Shown piece after piece: positions 1 to 12,215 of a DNA stretch of 64,000 nt (position 1 is its first letter; every line of letters starts with the position of its first letter). The stretch spans positions 481,407-545,406 of the forward strand of contig JACTAT010000337.1 of the NCBI GenBank assembly GCA_014526335.1, written 5' to 3'. The notes beneath the pieces were generated by a model. That model did not search any database. It was given only the letters and a program-made list of their open reading frames with translations, and had not been told where the DNA came from. This stretch comes from Chrysaora quinquecirrha (lineage: Eukaryota > Cnidaria > Scyphozoa > Semaeostomeae > Pelagiidae). The position numbers and the translations under genes are program-made.

Positions 1-801
1 AATTTGAGATGGAAGACAGAGGAGAAATTCCCTACTGCCTAGGCATGTCAATCAAGAGAGACAGAGTTGCTAAGGTTCTTCACATCAATCAAAGAGCTTA
101 CATCGAAAATGTGTTGAAGAGATTCGACATGTTTAACTGCAAACCATTTTCATTTGCAATGGAAGTAGGAAAGAAATATGAAAGATTGAAAGATGGTGAA
201 AAGTCAGCAAATTTAATGAATATCAAGCTTCTGTTGGCTCACTCATGTATGCAGCTATCGCTACCTGTCCCGATATATCAGTTGTAGTCGGAACTCTGAA
301 CCAATTTATGTCTAATCCAGGACAAGAACACTTTCAATGCATTAAAAGAATCCTATAATATTTGAAAGGAACATTAAACTTTTCGTTTAAAGTTTGGATC
401 TCAAAATGGTTGGACTGTAAAAGTCTACATCAGGATATATTTTGAAATTGAAAATTGGGCTAGATCATGGAAAACGAGAAAGCAATCAGTGGCTGCACTA
501 TCTTCGACTAAAGTCGAATACATTTCACTATGTTCTGCTGCTCAAGAAACAGTTTGGATGCATAATCTATTTCAAAGTTTTTGGGTTTGAACAAACTGGC
601 CCTACTACAACATAGGAGGATAACCAAGGTGCTATAGCTCTATCTAAAAATCCAAAAGGCCACCAAAGCACCAAGCATGTTGATATCAAATATCATTATA
701 TAAGAGAAACTACAGAGAAAGGAGATATGGAGCTAAAATATTGTCCAACAGAAAGAATGTTTGCTGAAATTCTAACAAAAGCATTGACATTCGTTACACT
801 T
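1..801 (+). pseudogene. Ty1/copia retrotransposon pol fragment (RT end and RNase H)
   Basis: This is the C-terminal part of a copia-type polyprotein, entering from outside the window. The first 92 codons read as the end of reverse transcriptase: a GEIPYCLGMSIKRD-like stretch followed by YIENVLKRFDM, as in copia RT. After a frameshift near 220 the downstream frame has the usual VGSLMYA and KRIL-YLKGT block. RNase H follows, with AALSSTKVEYISL and CSAAQETVW, then the copia closing motif around STKHVDIKYH and AEILTKAL. In-frame stops (near 350 and 618) and frameshifts make it non-functional. I found no LTR or primer-binding site, so only this internal piece can be defended. The copia assignment is firm from motif order; boundaries are approximate. 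Confidence 0.88.
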
Positions 802-3800
802 GCTGCGTTTCCTTTGTTATGTTAATTTGCTTAAGTATAGTCTAACATATCATTGATGCTTGTAGGCCTACTTGCTTGATTATGCTTCGTGCTTTAGTAT
901 TTCTTACGCTGAAGTTTTACTCTTAAATCTCTTTAGACAACACTTTGAGTTTATGATTTCATTCAGCTGTGGCTGAATAGCATTGAACTCATCCTTGAAC
1001 TTTTTTTTGCTTGGTTTATGATTGTGTTTCTTCGTCCAGGTGAAATAGTTCCCCTCTCTTGGATGCCTGCTTTGCTTTTCCTACTGTGCACTCTCCCTTC
1101 TGCAAGTTCCGCTTGTGTGTATAGCCTTGACAACTCGGACTTTATATATCGAGCACATTGATTTGCTTCTCACGTCCTTCCTTTTTGCTTTTTGTCAGGC
1201 CAAGGTGCAGGAGCTGAGAACATGACAGGTTGCCCTGCAAAGAGGGGATGCCATGTCATTGCCACCATCATTATATCATCGTTGTTGTTGTCAGTGTTGC
1301 TCATTGTTTTCAAGTTCTCCAGTTATGGGCTCTTATCTTAATGAACTCTAGGGATACCCGATATACACTCGACCACTTCCATTGATGTTGCCAACAGATT
1401 AGCGAAACTTTGTGGTTCACTGTAATGTGACGCACTACTCATACTCACTAGTGCGTGATTTTCTTGCTTGTTGCCCAAATCTAAAATGGCCTTCCTTTCC
1501 TTTTTTCTTTTTTGGCCTGAAGAATTTGGAGAATTTTTTCAAGTTTCATGTCTAGTGTTTCTTGTTTTTTTTTTAACATTTCAAGAATTTGGCTTTGGAC
1601 ACCTTGTGTCTCTAAGGAGATATCTGATGAATTTTATTTGATCCAGCAATGGGCCCAATCTTTCCTTGCCATTGGGATCTGCTTTATCGTAAACTGTTGC
1701 CTTTTCATTTTCAGAGCTCTTTTCATGCTTTTTATCTTCAACTATTCCAGTCGGTGATGCTGATGCTTGCTGTTTCCATTGGAACACCAAATCCAGGGAA
1801 TCAAGTGCTGTCAAGGATCATGTGATATTTCTTCTGATTTCATCCGAGGATTCCAGCCGTTTCTCAGGGCTTTTCGCTGACGGATTAGCATCATCAGGAT
1901 TAAAAAGTTGTTTTCAGCAGCACTGAGCTCTTTCACAAACTCGGACATGCAATGTATCAAGTTGTTGTTGTTACCTAGGTATAGCATAGATTGAAATTCA
2001 TTCAAGAGTCATGAAATTTAGGACTTAGGTGAAGTAATTTTACAGTGAATAAATCAGAATGGCGAATTCAGGAAGAAAGAGGAAGCATATATAACAAATG
2101 CTTTGACTGAATGCCAATGACAATGATGTTAAATTATATTCTAAAAATACGTTACCTGTGTATTGTTTTTGGCTACCACAAAATCTCTTTTTCTTCCCAC
2201 ATTGAATATATTATCTCCTGGCTATATATTATTATATTATTTTATGTTGGGAAATTATATTTGATAATTGCATTTCTGCTTAATATGACTCTATTCCGTG
2301 AAGGCAGTCTTATGTCTTTGTTCTTCAACCAGCAGTTAACTTTTGGCAAAGCCAGGCCTGGTGACCTTGCAGCTATCTTTTTTAATGGCAATTACAATTT
2401 TCACTAACCAGCGTTTCCTATGGGAATCTAGTCCTTGGACTTTCATATTGTTTTTAAAAACAGTAGGTGTTCTGAATTTGATAGGCATGATTTATCTTCG
2501 CTGCTTCTAACCACACAAAGACGATTCACTGATTACCAAGGAAAGAGAGGGATATCTATTTATTGTTAGACTCGAAATTTAATCAATTCAATCACCTTGT
2601 GTATGGTGTTTCCTGTTTATTGCATACTTTTGCAAAAATGCAGCCCCCAGGGATTGGGCCCTTGTGCTCTACTATTGTAGCTCAACGATCAATCAATCGA
2701 CAACACATTTTAGCACTTAATTTTGAGTTCGCTTTGAAATCGTGTTTATAGGCTTTATTGATGACAACATTTCCTTAGCTACATGGAGGGGGAAATAATT
2801 TCCTTGAAAATCTCGTACACCATTTCTAAAAAAACTTTTGTTTATAAAGAAATCCCTTCAAAACCCTATTGTTTGAAAGGAAACCTTGAATGCTGTTTCC
2901 AAGAGTGAATTGCCCCTTGCTTTACACCACAAGAAAAAACGTTTAAAAAAGATCATTAAAAAAATGAGTGAAGATTATATATGCAAAAAACCCCAACAAA
3001 TCAATAGAAATTAGTACTTTACTTCTATTGACTGTGGCGAAAAGCAGTGGTGTAGCCAGACATCAAATACTGGAGGGGCAAAATGAATTGAAAAACGTGA
3101 ACATGAAAGAATTATTACTCTTACAAAATTTAATGTTTGGCTTTAATGGGCAAACTTATGTTTACGTCTACCGACATTAAATTTTGCTCACAAGGAAATC
3201 GTACACAATTGGATGCAAGATTCTATTCACCAAAAATCCCAAAATCCTTTACAATCCTCTCCCTGTCAGGGAAACCTCACCAAGCTCGTTGCAGAGGAGT
3301 GATTCACTCCCCGGACTCGCGTGCACCCTTGCTGAGATTTCCATTGTTCTCATAAAAATACTTTAAAAATCCTTTTGTTTAAATGGGAATCTGGTACGCC
3401 TTTGCTCAAACTCATTTTCATGCTCGTGAGAACTCAGATCTTTAACTTTTACACTTTTACATTTAGACTCAGTCTAGGAAAACAGGTTGTGAGGTCATCT
3501 TATTTTATCTTCAACAAACAAATAGGTCTACTTAAATAAACTAGAAAATAGAATTGCATTAAAGAGTCACTTCTGCAAATTTCTAAATTCAATTCCGAAA
3601 AAATCCTGCATTCATGACACTAACTCATAGTTAAAATAAGACTAAAAACATTGGTAGGTTGAAAAACTCTGACAATGTATATAACAAGATTGAAAAACAA
3701 ATTAAATGAATTTCTGGTTTGCCTGTGACTGAAAAGAGATGAATATCTAAAAGTTCTTAGAATTTTATAAGTCTTGCGTGCCTTTTCTTCTCAGCTTCTA

Positions 3801-3954
3801 TAAAAGAAAACATATTTACAGCCATGAGGACAACTTCCAAACTTTGTAACATTTGAGATTGTGAATATATTTTTGAGACTTTTGCCGTAGATAACCGCTT
3901 CTTGCAACAGTTCTATAAAGGTTTTAAAATGGTTTTAAGGTTTTTATCTTTGTT
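802..3954. other. No gene recognised
   Basis: Roughly 3.1 kb of AT-rich sequence. Short minus-strand frames at 1581-2005 run head to tail and are rich in Lys, Glu and Asn, but match no family I know. At 3046-3061 the sequence CAGTGGTGTAGCCAGA resembles the termini of some hAT-like repeats, but I could not find a matching opposite end or target duplication. Nothing else stands out. Confidence 0.5.
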
Positions 3955-5300
3955 TTAAAATGGCTCCTGTGAACAGCGCTTATTACTGGTGTAGGGCAAC
4001 TTCCACCAAAAGTCTAATTGGCTGGACAAAATAATTTCCACCAGTTGGCAGTGATGTGCAATGCAGTTATCCACGCATTTCAAGAACTCCAACTGGTAAG
4101 CTTTTCTGGTTGCATGTCTAACAAGGAGGGCGTACCTTGACTGAAGATCAGAAAATTCAGCATTTTCTTTCTGCATTTGTGTATAAGCATTTGAAAAGTC
4201 CTTCTACAGCAAGTGTGTCTTCTTCAAAGGTTTAACCATTGCGTTTTTGCTCAGGAACGTCTTAACCTTTATAGGAAATTCCGCATACATCTTATCATTT
4301 CAGATCTTGGCACATTCTTTTATCAAGCACATGTTGCCAGCCCTTTTCATCGTCAGCCCTGGGTACTTTTCCATCTATTGTGTCTGGCAGTGTAAGCCTG
4401 ACGATTTTTCTTGTCAGCTGTGCCATGTCTGTTCTATGGGATTAAATCTTGAATGGCCAGGAGCATAGCAGGGAACAACGAGAGAATCTAATCCAGCATT
4501 CATCCACAAAAGACCCAGAGACATGAAAATTGTGATGCCTTTTACTCCCCAATCTAGATCACCATCTGCAATTGCCGCCATATTTCTGACTTCTCTGCTT
4601 TTTCCCTCCTGCTCAATTAAATTTATTGTGATTTACATACAATATTTTTGTGCTTTCTATCACACGTTAAGAATACAGTTGAACAAGCAGCAGTCATTTG
4701 ACTTTGGGGCGATTCAGCTTGTCCTCCTATAGAGAAGTCTTTTCGGCCAGAACTTCGAGCAAACTTTACACTTCCGACATAGATCTTTTCTTTCTTAACT
4801 GAAGTTCTTGACTTGGTGGCAGGGAACTGCTTCTCCTTGGCCTATTTCACAAAATCTGATTTCCAGCAGAATCAAGTTTGCAGTTTGGATTCGGAAAGTC
4901 GTGACCGAGGTAATTTGGTGAATTTTCTTTCAAGTAGAAAGTCCTTATCTGGCTACAAAGACTTGTTGCTGGTAAGCCAACTTCGACTTTATTCTTGTTA
5001 TCTAGTGAAAGCGTTAGCTTATTTTCTTGGCACAAGCTAGCCATTTCGTTTACTAAGTTCACTTGTGAATAAGTGAAATGGAAATCTTTGTGAAATTCTT
5101 TTCTTTGCTGTTTTGTTTAGGTGGAACTTGAGCACCGATGAGACAAATCAAACATTTTCTGCTTGCTGTGTTCCTCCTCAGTGGCCACATCAAACGATGT
5201 ATTGTATATTTGCTTATATCCAATCCAAGAGTTTTCTTCACGTGACTCCATATATTGCTCAAAGATACTCCATTTGTGTACATGACGGTATCTCTTCATC
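3955..5300 (-). pseudogene. Decayed DDE-type transposase with a Tc1/IS630-like NPIE motif
   Basis: A minus-strand coding remnant split over several frames. From about 5290 down it reads a helix-turn-helix-like segment (SKYTIHRLMWPLRRNT), then KLTLSLDNKNKVEVG, the block expected around a first catalytic Asp, then SPNYLGHDFP. Near 4560-4410 a second frame reads ADGDLDWGVKGITIF and APGHSRFNPIEQTW; the NPIE motif resembles the catalytic region of Tc1/mariner and IS630-type transposases. The C-terminal part, RYALLVRHATRKAYQLEF, ends near 3955. Many stops and shifts show it is dead. I recall similar frames as repeated, unannotated proteins in marine invertebrates. The family is tentative; its coding origin is much firmer. 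Confidence 0.6.
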
Positions 5301-6485
5301 TAAGATGTGCTTGAGCCGAATTTTACTCAATGAATAACCTCACGCAAGGAACAAGTTCTAGACACAGATCATGTATGGCCTGCTTTCCTGGTTTTTTTCT
5401 TTTAACTTAAAGAGAAAAAAAGGAAAATAATGAAGATTCCCCTAGAAGTGTAGTAAAACATGATTTTTCTCTTGCCTAGTTGGGCCCTGCACTTTTACAA
5501 CACTTCTTCGTTCTTTGTGTATTGATATGGTGGGGCCTATATTTTTCTTTCTCAAAAAATCATTTTACAAACAGTTCTAAATCTCCTGAAAATGTGTACA
5601 AAGGCTGGGGCTCTTGAACAAGAGCTTTTTTCATTTTTGTTACTAGGTACCACCAATTATTATTCCCATGATTGTTCTCAGCTCGGAAGTAAATCTAAAA
5701 AAAAAAACAAATTTCAAGTTTGGGCAAAGAGGTGTATTTACCTTGACTGATTAAATCTTCATTACAATCTTCTTCCTATGATGAATCTGATTCAAACAGC
5801 CAATCCAACTCCCTATCACTATAACTAGGTTGCATTCTTCTGATTATTTAAACATCTCTACCTGTTACAGTTGGAAGTTCTGGTTTGAATTGATACAATT
5901 CCCATTCCCATGTTATTTTTATATCTAGCAACCACGTTGAAACCGAGAACAAAGGTATATGGATCGTTTGTTTCTGAAGTCATGGAATGATTCAATTTAT
6001 GGGTTCATAGTGAGTTCCAGTGTGATTTAAACTCAAAGAGCTAAAAAGATACAATTGAAAGACCAGTAGAAGTTATGTGAAACCTCCCTATTGGAGGTGT
6101 TGCTGTAGAGTGCGATAGTGGATGAATATTTTAGAATAATGTGTTTTCTTGTGCATCGCACACCTGGTTTCTGTATGGATGCATTTGCCCTTTCAATATC
6201 CTGATTGGTATTTTCAATTTTTGGCAAATTATTGGGCTAATTAAATTTTTACTTTTACTTGATCTTATTTAGAAATTGAATCCCAAAGCTTGGGCAGATA
6301 TTTCCTTCTGAGCATCAAATTTGTGAATTAAAAGTTTGCTGTATTTTTTAACTAATACGCATTGATTAGAGCTTTTTTCTCGCTTCTTTATAAAATTTGC
6401 GTTTTATTTAGGGGATGAAATTATTCACATTTCATTCAGCTCGCATCAATTTCAGACAAACAATTCCTGCAAAAGTCTTAGGTCT
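5301..6485. other. No gene recognised
   Basis: About 1.2 kb of AT-rich intergenic sequence with short poly-A and poly-T runs. No coding frame, structural RNA or repeat pair is visible. Confidence 0.5.
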
Positions 6486-6489
6486 TAGA

Positions 6490-6800
6490 AAACAATTCAT
6501 ATAAGCACTGAGTTGATAGCACCAAAAAATCCTTTCCCAATAGAGACCTATAATTCGTATAATATTGGCATACAATGCGTATAAAATTCACATCAATTTC
6601 GTATAAAATTTGTATCAAATTCTTATTAAATTCACATCAAATTCTTATCCAATTCGTATCAAATTGGTATAAAAGAGAGAAGGAATTTGTTTACAATTCA
6701 TATACGTAATTTGCTTTATACAAATTAATATGTATAATACATTTTCTCCACAGGGAAATAATTCTTATAAATTCGTATAAAATCTATACAATTAATTGAA
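6490..6800. repeat. Degenerate short repeats of AATTCGTATAAA type
   Basis: About 300 bp in which variants of AATTCGTATAAA recur, mostly in the same orientation and roughly every 12-13 bp in the densest part: ATTCGTATAATATTGG, AATGCGTATAAAATTC, TTTCGTATAAAATTTG, AATTCGTATCAAATTGG, then AATTCTTATAAATTCG near the end. The density is far above the surroundings. It could be a decayed microsatellite or the repeated binding-site region of a small DNA transposon. No terminal inverted repeat was found. Confidence 0.6.
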
Positions 6801-7254
6801 GACCTTCCCTAAATAGATGTTAAAGCTGTTAAAGATGTTAAAGCTCGAATTTACATTTGGCCTTTGTCTGTTGTCGACTCCTAACAATTTTCAGCTTATG
6901 TAGGTTCCTAGCAAAAACTCAAGCCTTATCCCTAGGCTGTACTTTCCCTTGCCTTGCCTTGCCTCTGTCAAATCTACTCACAAATATATGTTTTGAAACT
7001 AGATGTAGAGCTATTCCTTTCAAACTATACCAACAATAGTTACATTAAAATCCCCTTGAACATAATATCTATATTTCAGTACACTTCTAGCGTAAATTCA
7101 ACTAATTAGTAATATAAAATGTTAAAGCAGCGCACCACATCAAAGAATCATGAGGGGTATTTTGGGTATTGCAGGTTTCAGGGGTAAAATGTGCCCTGTA
7201 TATCGTTATTGACGTTTCACAATGTGATATGTGGTATTTTGCAAGCCTTTCAAG

Positions 7255-7292
7255 CAGTGGCGGCTGGGACATAAATTTGGTATTATTAGTCT
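7255..7292 (+). repeat. hAT left terminal inverted repeat
   Basis: Starts CAGTGGCGGCT and ends in GTATTATTAGTCT; pairs with 12171-12207 on the other strand, with a divergent centre of about 14 bp. Confidence 0.9.
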
Positions 7293-7482
7293 TGTAACAA
7301 AAAGTGCGCTGAAGGCGCACTAATCTAGGGGGATCTTGGGGCTTGCTTCCCGGAAATTTTTTAGATTTGATGTCTCTGAAATCACTCTGGTGGCAATTTT
7401 CAGATCCAGTTCAGAAGATTACTATTTGAATAAATGGATTTGTTTGTGGCTCACTGAACAATAACGTAATAAGAAAATTATT

Positions 7483-7645
7483 AATGAAAATTAGAAAGCA
7501 TTTCTAATTTGAGTTAAAGCGGGAGTGAGCGTTCTGGTCTCCCTGTTGGGCCTCTTGCCAGGGTCTCTGTGCCGTTTCAAGGCTGTCTTGTGTATAAAGG
7601 GCTGAAAAATTGTTGGGAACTTTCTCATTCATATTTGCAAAATTT
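7483..7645 (+). repeat. Internal duplication A, copy 1
   Basis: A 163-bp stretch starting AATGAAAATTAGAAAGCATT recurs almost unchanged at 8398-8560. I saw only two single-base differences (near GTGCCGTTTC/GTGCTGTTTC and CAAGG/CGAGG). It lies in the non-coding 3' part of the hAT element. Confidence 0.93.
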
Positions 7646-8246
7646 GTGAAGTGAATGAGCGAAGAAGATGAAGAAGACATCGTCGAGTGATTCAGCTAAG
7701 TGTTTTTTACTTATTCTTATCTTTGTTGGTTTGGTCATGTCCTTCTGAGCTTGCAGTAAAATAATTTGTGTAGGTCTTGTAGGCCTAAATTCCAGCTATC
7801 GATGTGCGTTGCTGCACGTGTGGTATGGTAATCAGCACCTAATGAACTGCTCGAGGTCTTCACCTGTGTTTCAATTTTTTCTTGCAGATTCAATATGTTA
7901 AATCATGAGATACATGCTGCTGTTCCCAGCTTTGGGAATTATTGTTATGCTCAATTAGCTTTGAGCTGTGTGAAATGTTGTGTGCTCCAGCTTGTTCGGA
8001 GCTGTGCTTTTGTGCAAAACGATTCTTTGAAATCGAGTGTTAATTTTTATGCTCTATTATAGAGCCTTGTGTGTGTCGTGTGCTGCCTGTTGCTGCAACC
8101 TATTGCCTTTTCATGTTTTATGCTCCTTGCAAATTTACTTTTTGCATTAATTGCTTTTTGCAGTGTATTTGCTGGACTGTGTTCTGTCAATTTGGCCATC
8201 GGTTGGTTGTTTGGTGGGGGAGAACACTTCGTGTTCTTGTGGCGGG

Positions 8247-8396
8247 AAAACAGGTTTTTCTTCACCAAACCCCAACCGAACACAGGCCATCATGCTAACT
8301 TGTTATGTTAGACATAATTCTCAACAGCTCTGAGGGGCATGGCCAAATTTAATGGTGGTTCAGATTTGGGTTTGTGGTTGCGAACGACCAGGCTTT
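8247..8396 (+). repeat. Internal duplication B, copy 1
   Basis: Starts at AAAACAGGTTTTTCTTCACC and ends at GACCAGGCTTTA; recurs at 8642-8862, where the second copy carries about 70 extra bases after CCCCAACC. Confidence 0.9.
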
Positions 8397-8397
8397 A

Positions 8398-8560
8398 AAT
8401 GAAAATTAGAAAGCATTTCTAATTTGAGTTAAAGCGGGAGTGAGCGTTCTGGTCTCCCTGTTGGGCCTCTTGCCAGGGTCTCTGTGCTGTTTCGAGGCTG
8501 TCTTGTGTATAAAGGGCTGAAAAATTGTTGGGAACTTTCTCATTCATATTTGCAAAATTT
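8398..8560 (+). repeat. Internal duplication A, copy 2
   Basis: Second copy of 7483-7645. It is followed by block B', so the order A-x-B-A'-y-B' points to one tandem duplication of a segment about 0.9 kb long, followed by loss from the second copy. Confidence 0.93.
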
Positions 8561-8641
8561 CCCACCCGCCCTCCCATTCCTGTGTGCTGGATAGTTACTG
8601 GCCATAACTTTCTGGCATGCCTTGTACACAGGCCCGCGTGA

Positions 8642-8862
8642 AAAACAGGTTTTTCTTCACCAAACCCCAACCTTTGGGCTGAAATTTCGATTATTTGCAA
8701 TTGGGCCTGTGTACATTCGCCCAACCTGCTCCTATGATGACAGAACACAGGCCATCATGCTAACTTGTTATTTTAGACATAAGGCTCAACAGCTCTGAGG
8801 GGCATGGCCAAATTTAATGGTGGTTCGGATTTGGGTTTGTGGTTGCGAACGACCAGGCTTTA
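8642..8862 (+). repeat. Internal duplication B, copy 2
   Basis: Matches 8247-8396 in two blocks (8642-8672 and 8743-8862) separated by about 70 bp that copy 1 lacks. Together with block A it shows a tandem duplication inside the hAT element. Confidence 0.88.
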
Positions 8863-8918
8863 ATTCTTCAATTTTTGTTTAACAAACAAGGGCTAAACTT
8901 CATTTCTGTCCTTTTTAG

Positions 8919-11660
8919 CTATTTACGAGAAAATCTGTCCATTCGTTTTTGATTATATGATTTTAATCTTGCGACAATATTTCTCTTAAATTCAGGTTGC
9001 TCTGCTAGCCATCTTAAGGTTTTATGCTCAACCTGAAGCATCAACAACATTTCCTTTCGTTTTTGAAGCATTCTAGATCTTCCCGCTGAGACAACCCTCT
9101 TCATTCGGCTGAACACTCCCTCACCGTGTACACTGGTCAAGGGTGTTACAGCAGCAAGCTCAAGAATTTTCATTGCTTGAGGTAGTGCATCTGCAAGCTC
9201 AGCTGTTTTGATGACGTTAAGCAAATCTTGTATTGACGGCTTTCCTATTATCACAGCCTCAGCATCATATTCTGTCACACCAGCTACCTCAAATTCATTT
9301 CCGTCCCCGACATTCACATACGTCACACTACTGGCTGCTGACGCTTAGGCTTTTGCTCTTTTTGCTTTCCTCTTTGCAATAATAGCATCCTGTTCTTTTA
9401 GCGTTTTGTCAATAAGCAAACCGATTTTTCGGTTATTATAGATCACATTCAAGCAGTGTTCCAGCCCAATTGCATCAGGAACTACGCCTGGATATAATTC
9501 CTTGAGCTCATTGATTACCGATTTGTGATCTTTTGACGAGAGTTTCTTCATTTTTTTAAACTCTATAGGATGAATCAGCTGCATCAATTTGAATTTGGTC
9601 AAATTATTGAATCTCCAGTTCATTTGTTTGGAGAATTCTTGAGTACCCTTTTCGCAATATCAGTTAGTTGATGTTTCCAGCCATGTTCTGAAGCATCCAT
9701 TTCACTGTCTATTCAACGCCATCCTTGCCTTCATTGAACTCATGGTATTTCGGGATCACGCGCCAAGGTTTCCTCCCAAATCTGATCAAAATTAATATCT
9801 TTAAGTACCCTCTGAAAGTTGCTTAACATTGACAACAGCTGCAAAGGGTCTAATGTAGGCTTTTGCATCATTTTAGTAATCGGGCCACAGTATTCAAATA
9901 TTTTGCGGTATAGCTTCAACAGGAAAACAAACTGTACATGTTGTATCTTAACACAGATCCCTCTCGCAGTTGCTCATGTCTCAGTCTTCTCTTTTGAACC
10001 CCTTGCCATCTCAAACAAAATTGTGCCTATTTCTTCATACGAAGAATCTATAGCTCAAATGGCAGTATCGCGAGATAACTAGCATGTATCTTCAGGCTTA
10101 GGGAGACTGCGACCAAGCAGATGAGTGCGTTTCGGGCTGCTCCTAAAAAGGTGATGACCCGATTTACAGTTTCAAAGAAAGCAGAAACTTCTTTGACATT
10201 CTTTGATGTTGTGGAAGCAGACAACGCCATCCTGTGTGCCACACAACAGTTATAATAGGCAAATGGAAATTTCTCCATAATTTGCCCTTAACTCTGTTAA
10301 GTTCACCACTCATTGATGCTGCTCCATCGTAAGATTGCCAAACCAGTTTTGAGGCGCATTTTCAGGTGTAACTTTGAATTTTTCCAGAGTGTTCCAAAGA
10401 ATCTTGGTAAGACCATTAGCAGACTGGTCACCTGATGAATCAATCAGTGCCAGCATATGTTCTTCTATTTCAAAATTGTTTAATAATCTAACCAATACTA
10501 CAGACTGCTCAACGTTACTAAAGTCACTAGTATCATCCATCATTACGGATATATATACGGCATTATCAATGTGTTTTTGAATTTCGTTCTTCACCTCCTC
10601 AAAAATACATTCGATGAGATCGTTCTGGGACTTGTGAGAGGTGTAAGTTATGTTTTCGTTATCCAAAATGCTCTTAATTCACTGCTATAGATCCCTAGAA
10701 GATCAAGCAATTCGTCATGCCCACGAAAGCCTTGTACCGCCAAGAAGACAGCAACGTCAATATGATGATGCAGCATGCGGCAATATTTTGATGCATTGTG
10801 GTTGTGCTGCGCAATCTCCCTTCATTTTGCGTTGTCAAGAGCTGCTGCAACATCAACGTTTCCAAGAAGGGTGTATGCTGTGTAATTACCCAGATGCATT
10901 TTTGATGCTTGATGTCTGTCTGCAATCAGCCATAAATTCGATCCATATGACTTGTACCCAGTTTCACTCACAAAAGACACTTTCTTCATCTATAAGAAAA
11001 TAAACATTTGTCTTAACAACATACGTAAGCTGCATCCTTATAATCTAAAAAATTCACTTTGAACTTCCACTCTCTATATATCTATTAGAAAATCAAAATA
11101 AATTAAACACATGAAAAATGTTATTGAAAAGCACACCTGAGTTCGAAGGCACTGCCACAAGCATGAAGCCCCGGGTTCCATGGCAGCTTCATGCTACACA
11201 TAATCTAGCATCAAATTAGTTGAAATCGATTTCTAATAATACCACTGATTTTGAGTGGCGGCTTTTGGATGAGACATAGAAAACCACAGTGATGTCAGAT
11301 GGCAATGTGGCTCTTTAGTTTTTTTTATAAATCTTGAAGAATTTTCTAAAAATGTTTTTAAAAGGCTTGACCACTATGTACAATCGAATTGGAAAGAAAA
11401 ATTCGAATAGATCTTGCCAAATTTTGAAGCATTTAGTCAATAAATTAATACTGTAGTCCATATACATACATTTATTTGGAAAATGAAATAGGTATAAAAT
11501 AGACAAAATACATCAATAATAGCTACTAACCTTATCCAGGTCTCCCATGACAAGACAAGGCCAACAGAAGTAGGTGTTCTTCTCTCCATCACCACATTTC
11601 CAAGGAAATACTGAGTCTCTCGATCAGTCTTTCAAAAAAAAATTGGGGCAAGGTCTTCCA
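8919..11660 (-). pseudogene. hAT transposase with TTF-type zinc finger, decayed
   Basis: Minus-strand transposase of the zinc-finger (TTF) hAT type, read N to C. Near 11640-11530 a Cys-rich segment (CGDGEKNTYFCWPCLVMG) fits the TTF finger. Near 10800-10690 AVQGFRGHDELLDLLG is the conserved block after it. At 10666-10310 comes the core with SVMMDDTSDFSNVEQ, where the Asp pair sits at the catalytic position. At 10278-10048 HRMALSASTTSKNV follows. The C-terminal dimerisation region at 9326-8919 has GEGVFSRMKRV. A single TAA at 9345-9347 separates the last two frames, which otherwise join directly. Other breaks need shifts or introns. It lies antisense within exact hAT ends, so it is that element's own gene. 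Confidence 0.85.
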
Positions 11661-12170
11661 TCACTTTTGAAACACAAATGTTGTTCGTGCGTCAAACTTC
11701 TTCGAGTTGAAAGAAGTGAAAAAACAGAAACAAGTTGATTCATTGCGGAAAAACAATTTTGATTTGAACATGAACGTCTAAACCGCAGTTATTAGTTTGA
11801 AGATTCTAATAACGCCATCAACAAGTAGGGTGCTTTTTATTGATGAGTACGTCACTTCCGCAATAAAAAATACAAAGAAAAAGCCTTCTCTCGTTATTGG
11901 AATGTTGAGGCTAATAACTCGGCTGGCCAGTAAAATAATCTCTTTGCAATACGTCATTCAAAGGGCTTTAATAATCTATCATTCAAACTGGATGTCTATC
12001 AATATCGTCCCTCAATAAAAGGGGATTAGCGATACTTTTGACAACAAAATACATTTCCTTGATGAATGAAAGGTCTTCAAAACCTCGCAGGAAAATCAAA
12101 ATAGGTAACAAAAATTAAAAGCGATAAAAAATGTAAAAAAAAATAAATACTTGTTGAAAAAACTGGTATT

Positions 12171-12207
12171 AGACTAATAATACTAAAAATGCAACAAGCC
12201 GCCACTG
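12171..12207 (-). repeat. hAT right terminal inverted repeat
   Basis: Reverse complement starts CAGTGGCGGCT and carries GTATTATTAGTCT at the same offset, less one base, as the left end. Confidence 0.9.
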
Positions 12208-12215
12208 CTTTCAAG

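Larger units (their letters stand above)
7255..12207 (-). mobile_element. hAT DNA transposon, complete ends, 4953 bp
   Basis: The element is delimited by inverted ends starting CAGTGGCGGCT (11 exact bases at both ends) and by a perfect 8-bp direct repeat CTTTCAAG at 7247-7254 and 12208-12215. An 8-bp target duplication is the hallmark of hAT transposition. The inverted repeat continues imperfectly to GTATTATTAGTCT, about 38 bp in all. The interior holds a minus-strand transposase remnant at 8919-11660 and a non-coding block with an internal segmental duplication (7483-8862). The intact ends and duplication show true insertion; the broken transposase means it can no longer move by itself. Confidence 0.93.

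Noticed and set aside
3046..3061. CAGTGGTGTAGCCAGA as the end of a hAT-like element
   Set aside because: No matching opposite end or 8-bp duplication within reach; one end alone is not enough.
8069..8311. Three overlapping plus-strand frames of 60-80 codons, hydrophobic
   Set aside because: They lie in the non-coding part of the hAT element, overlap the duplicated block and have no domain.
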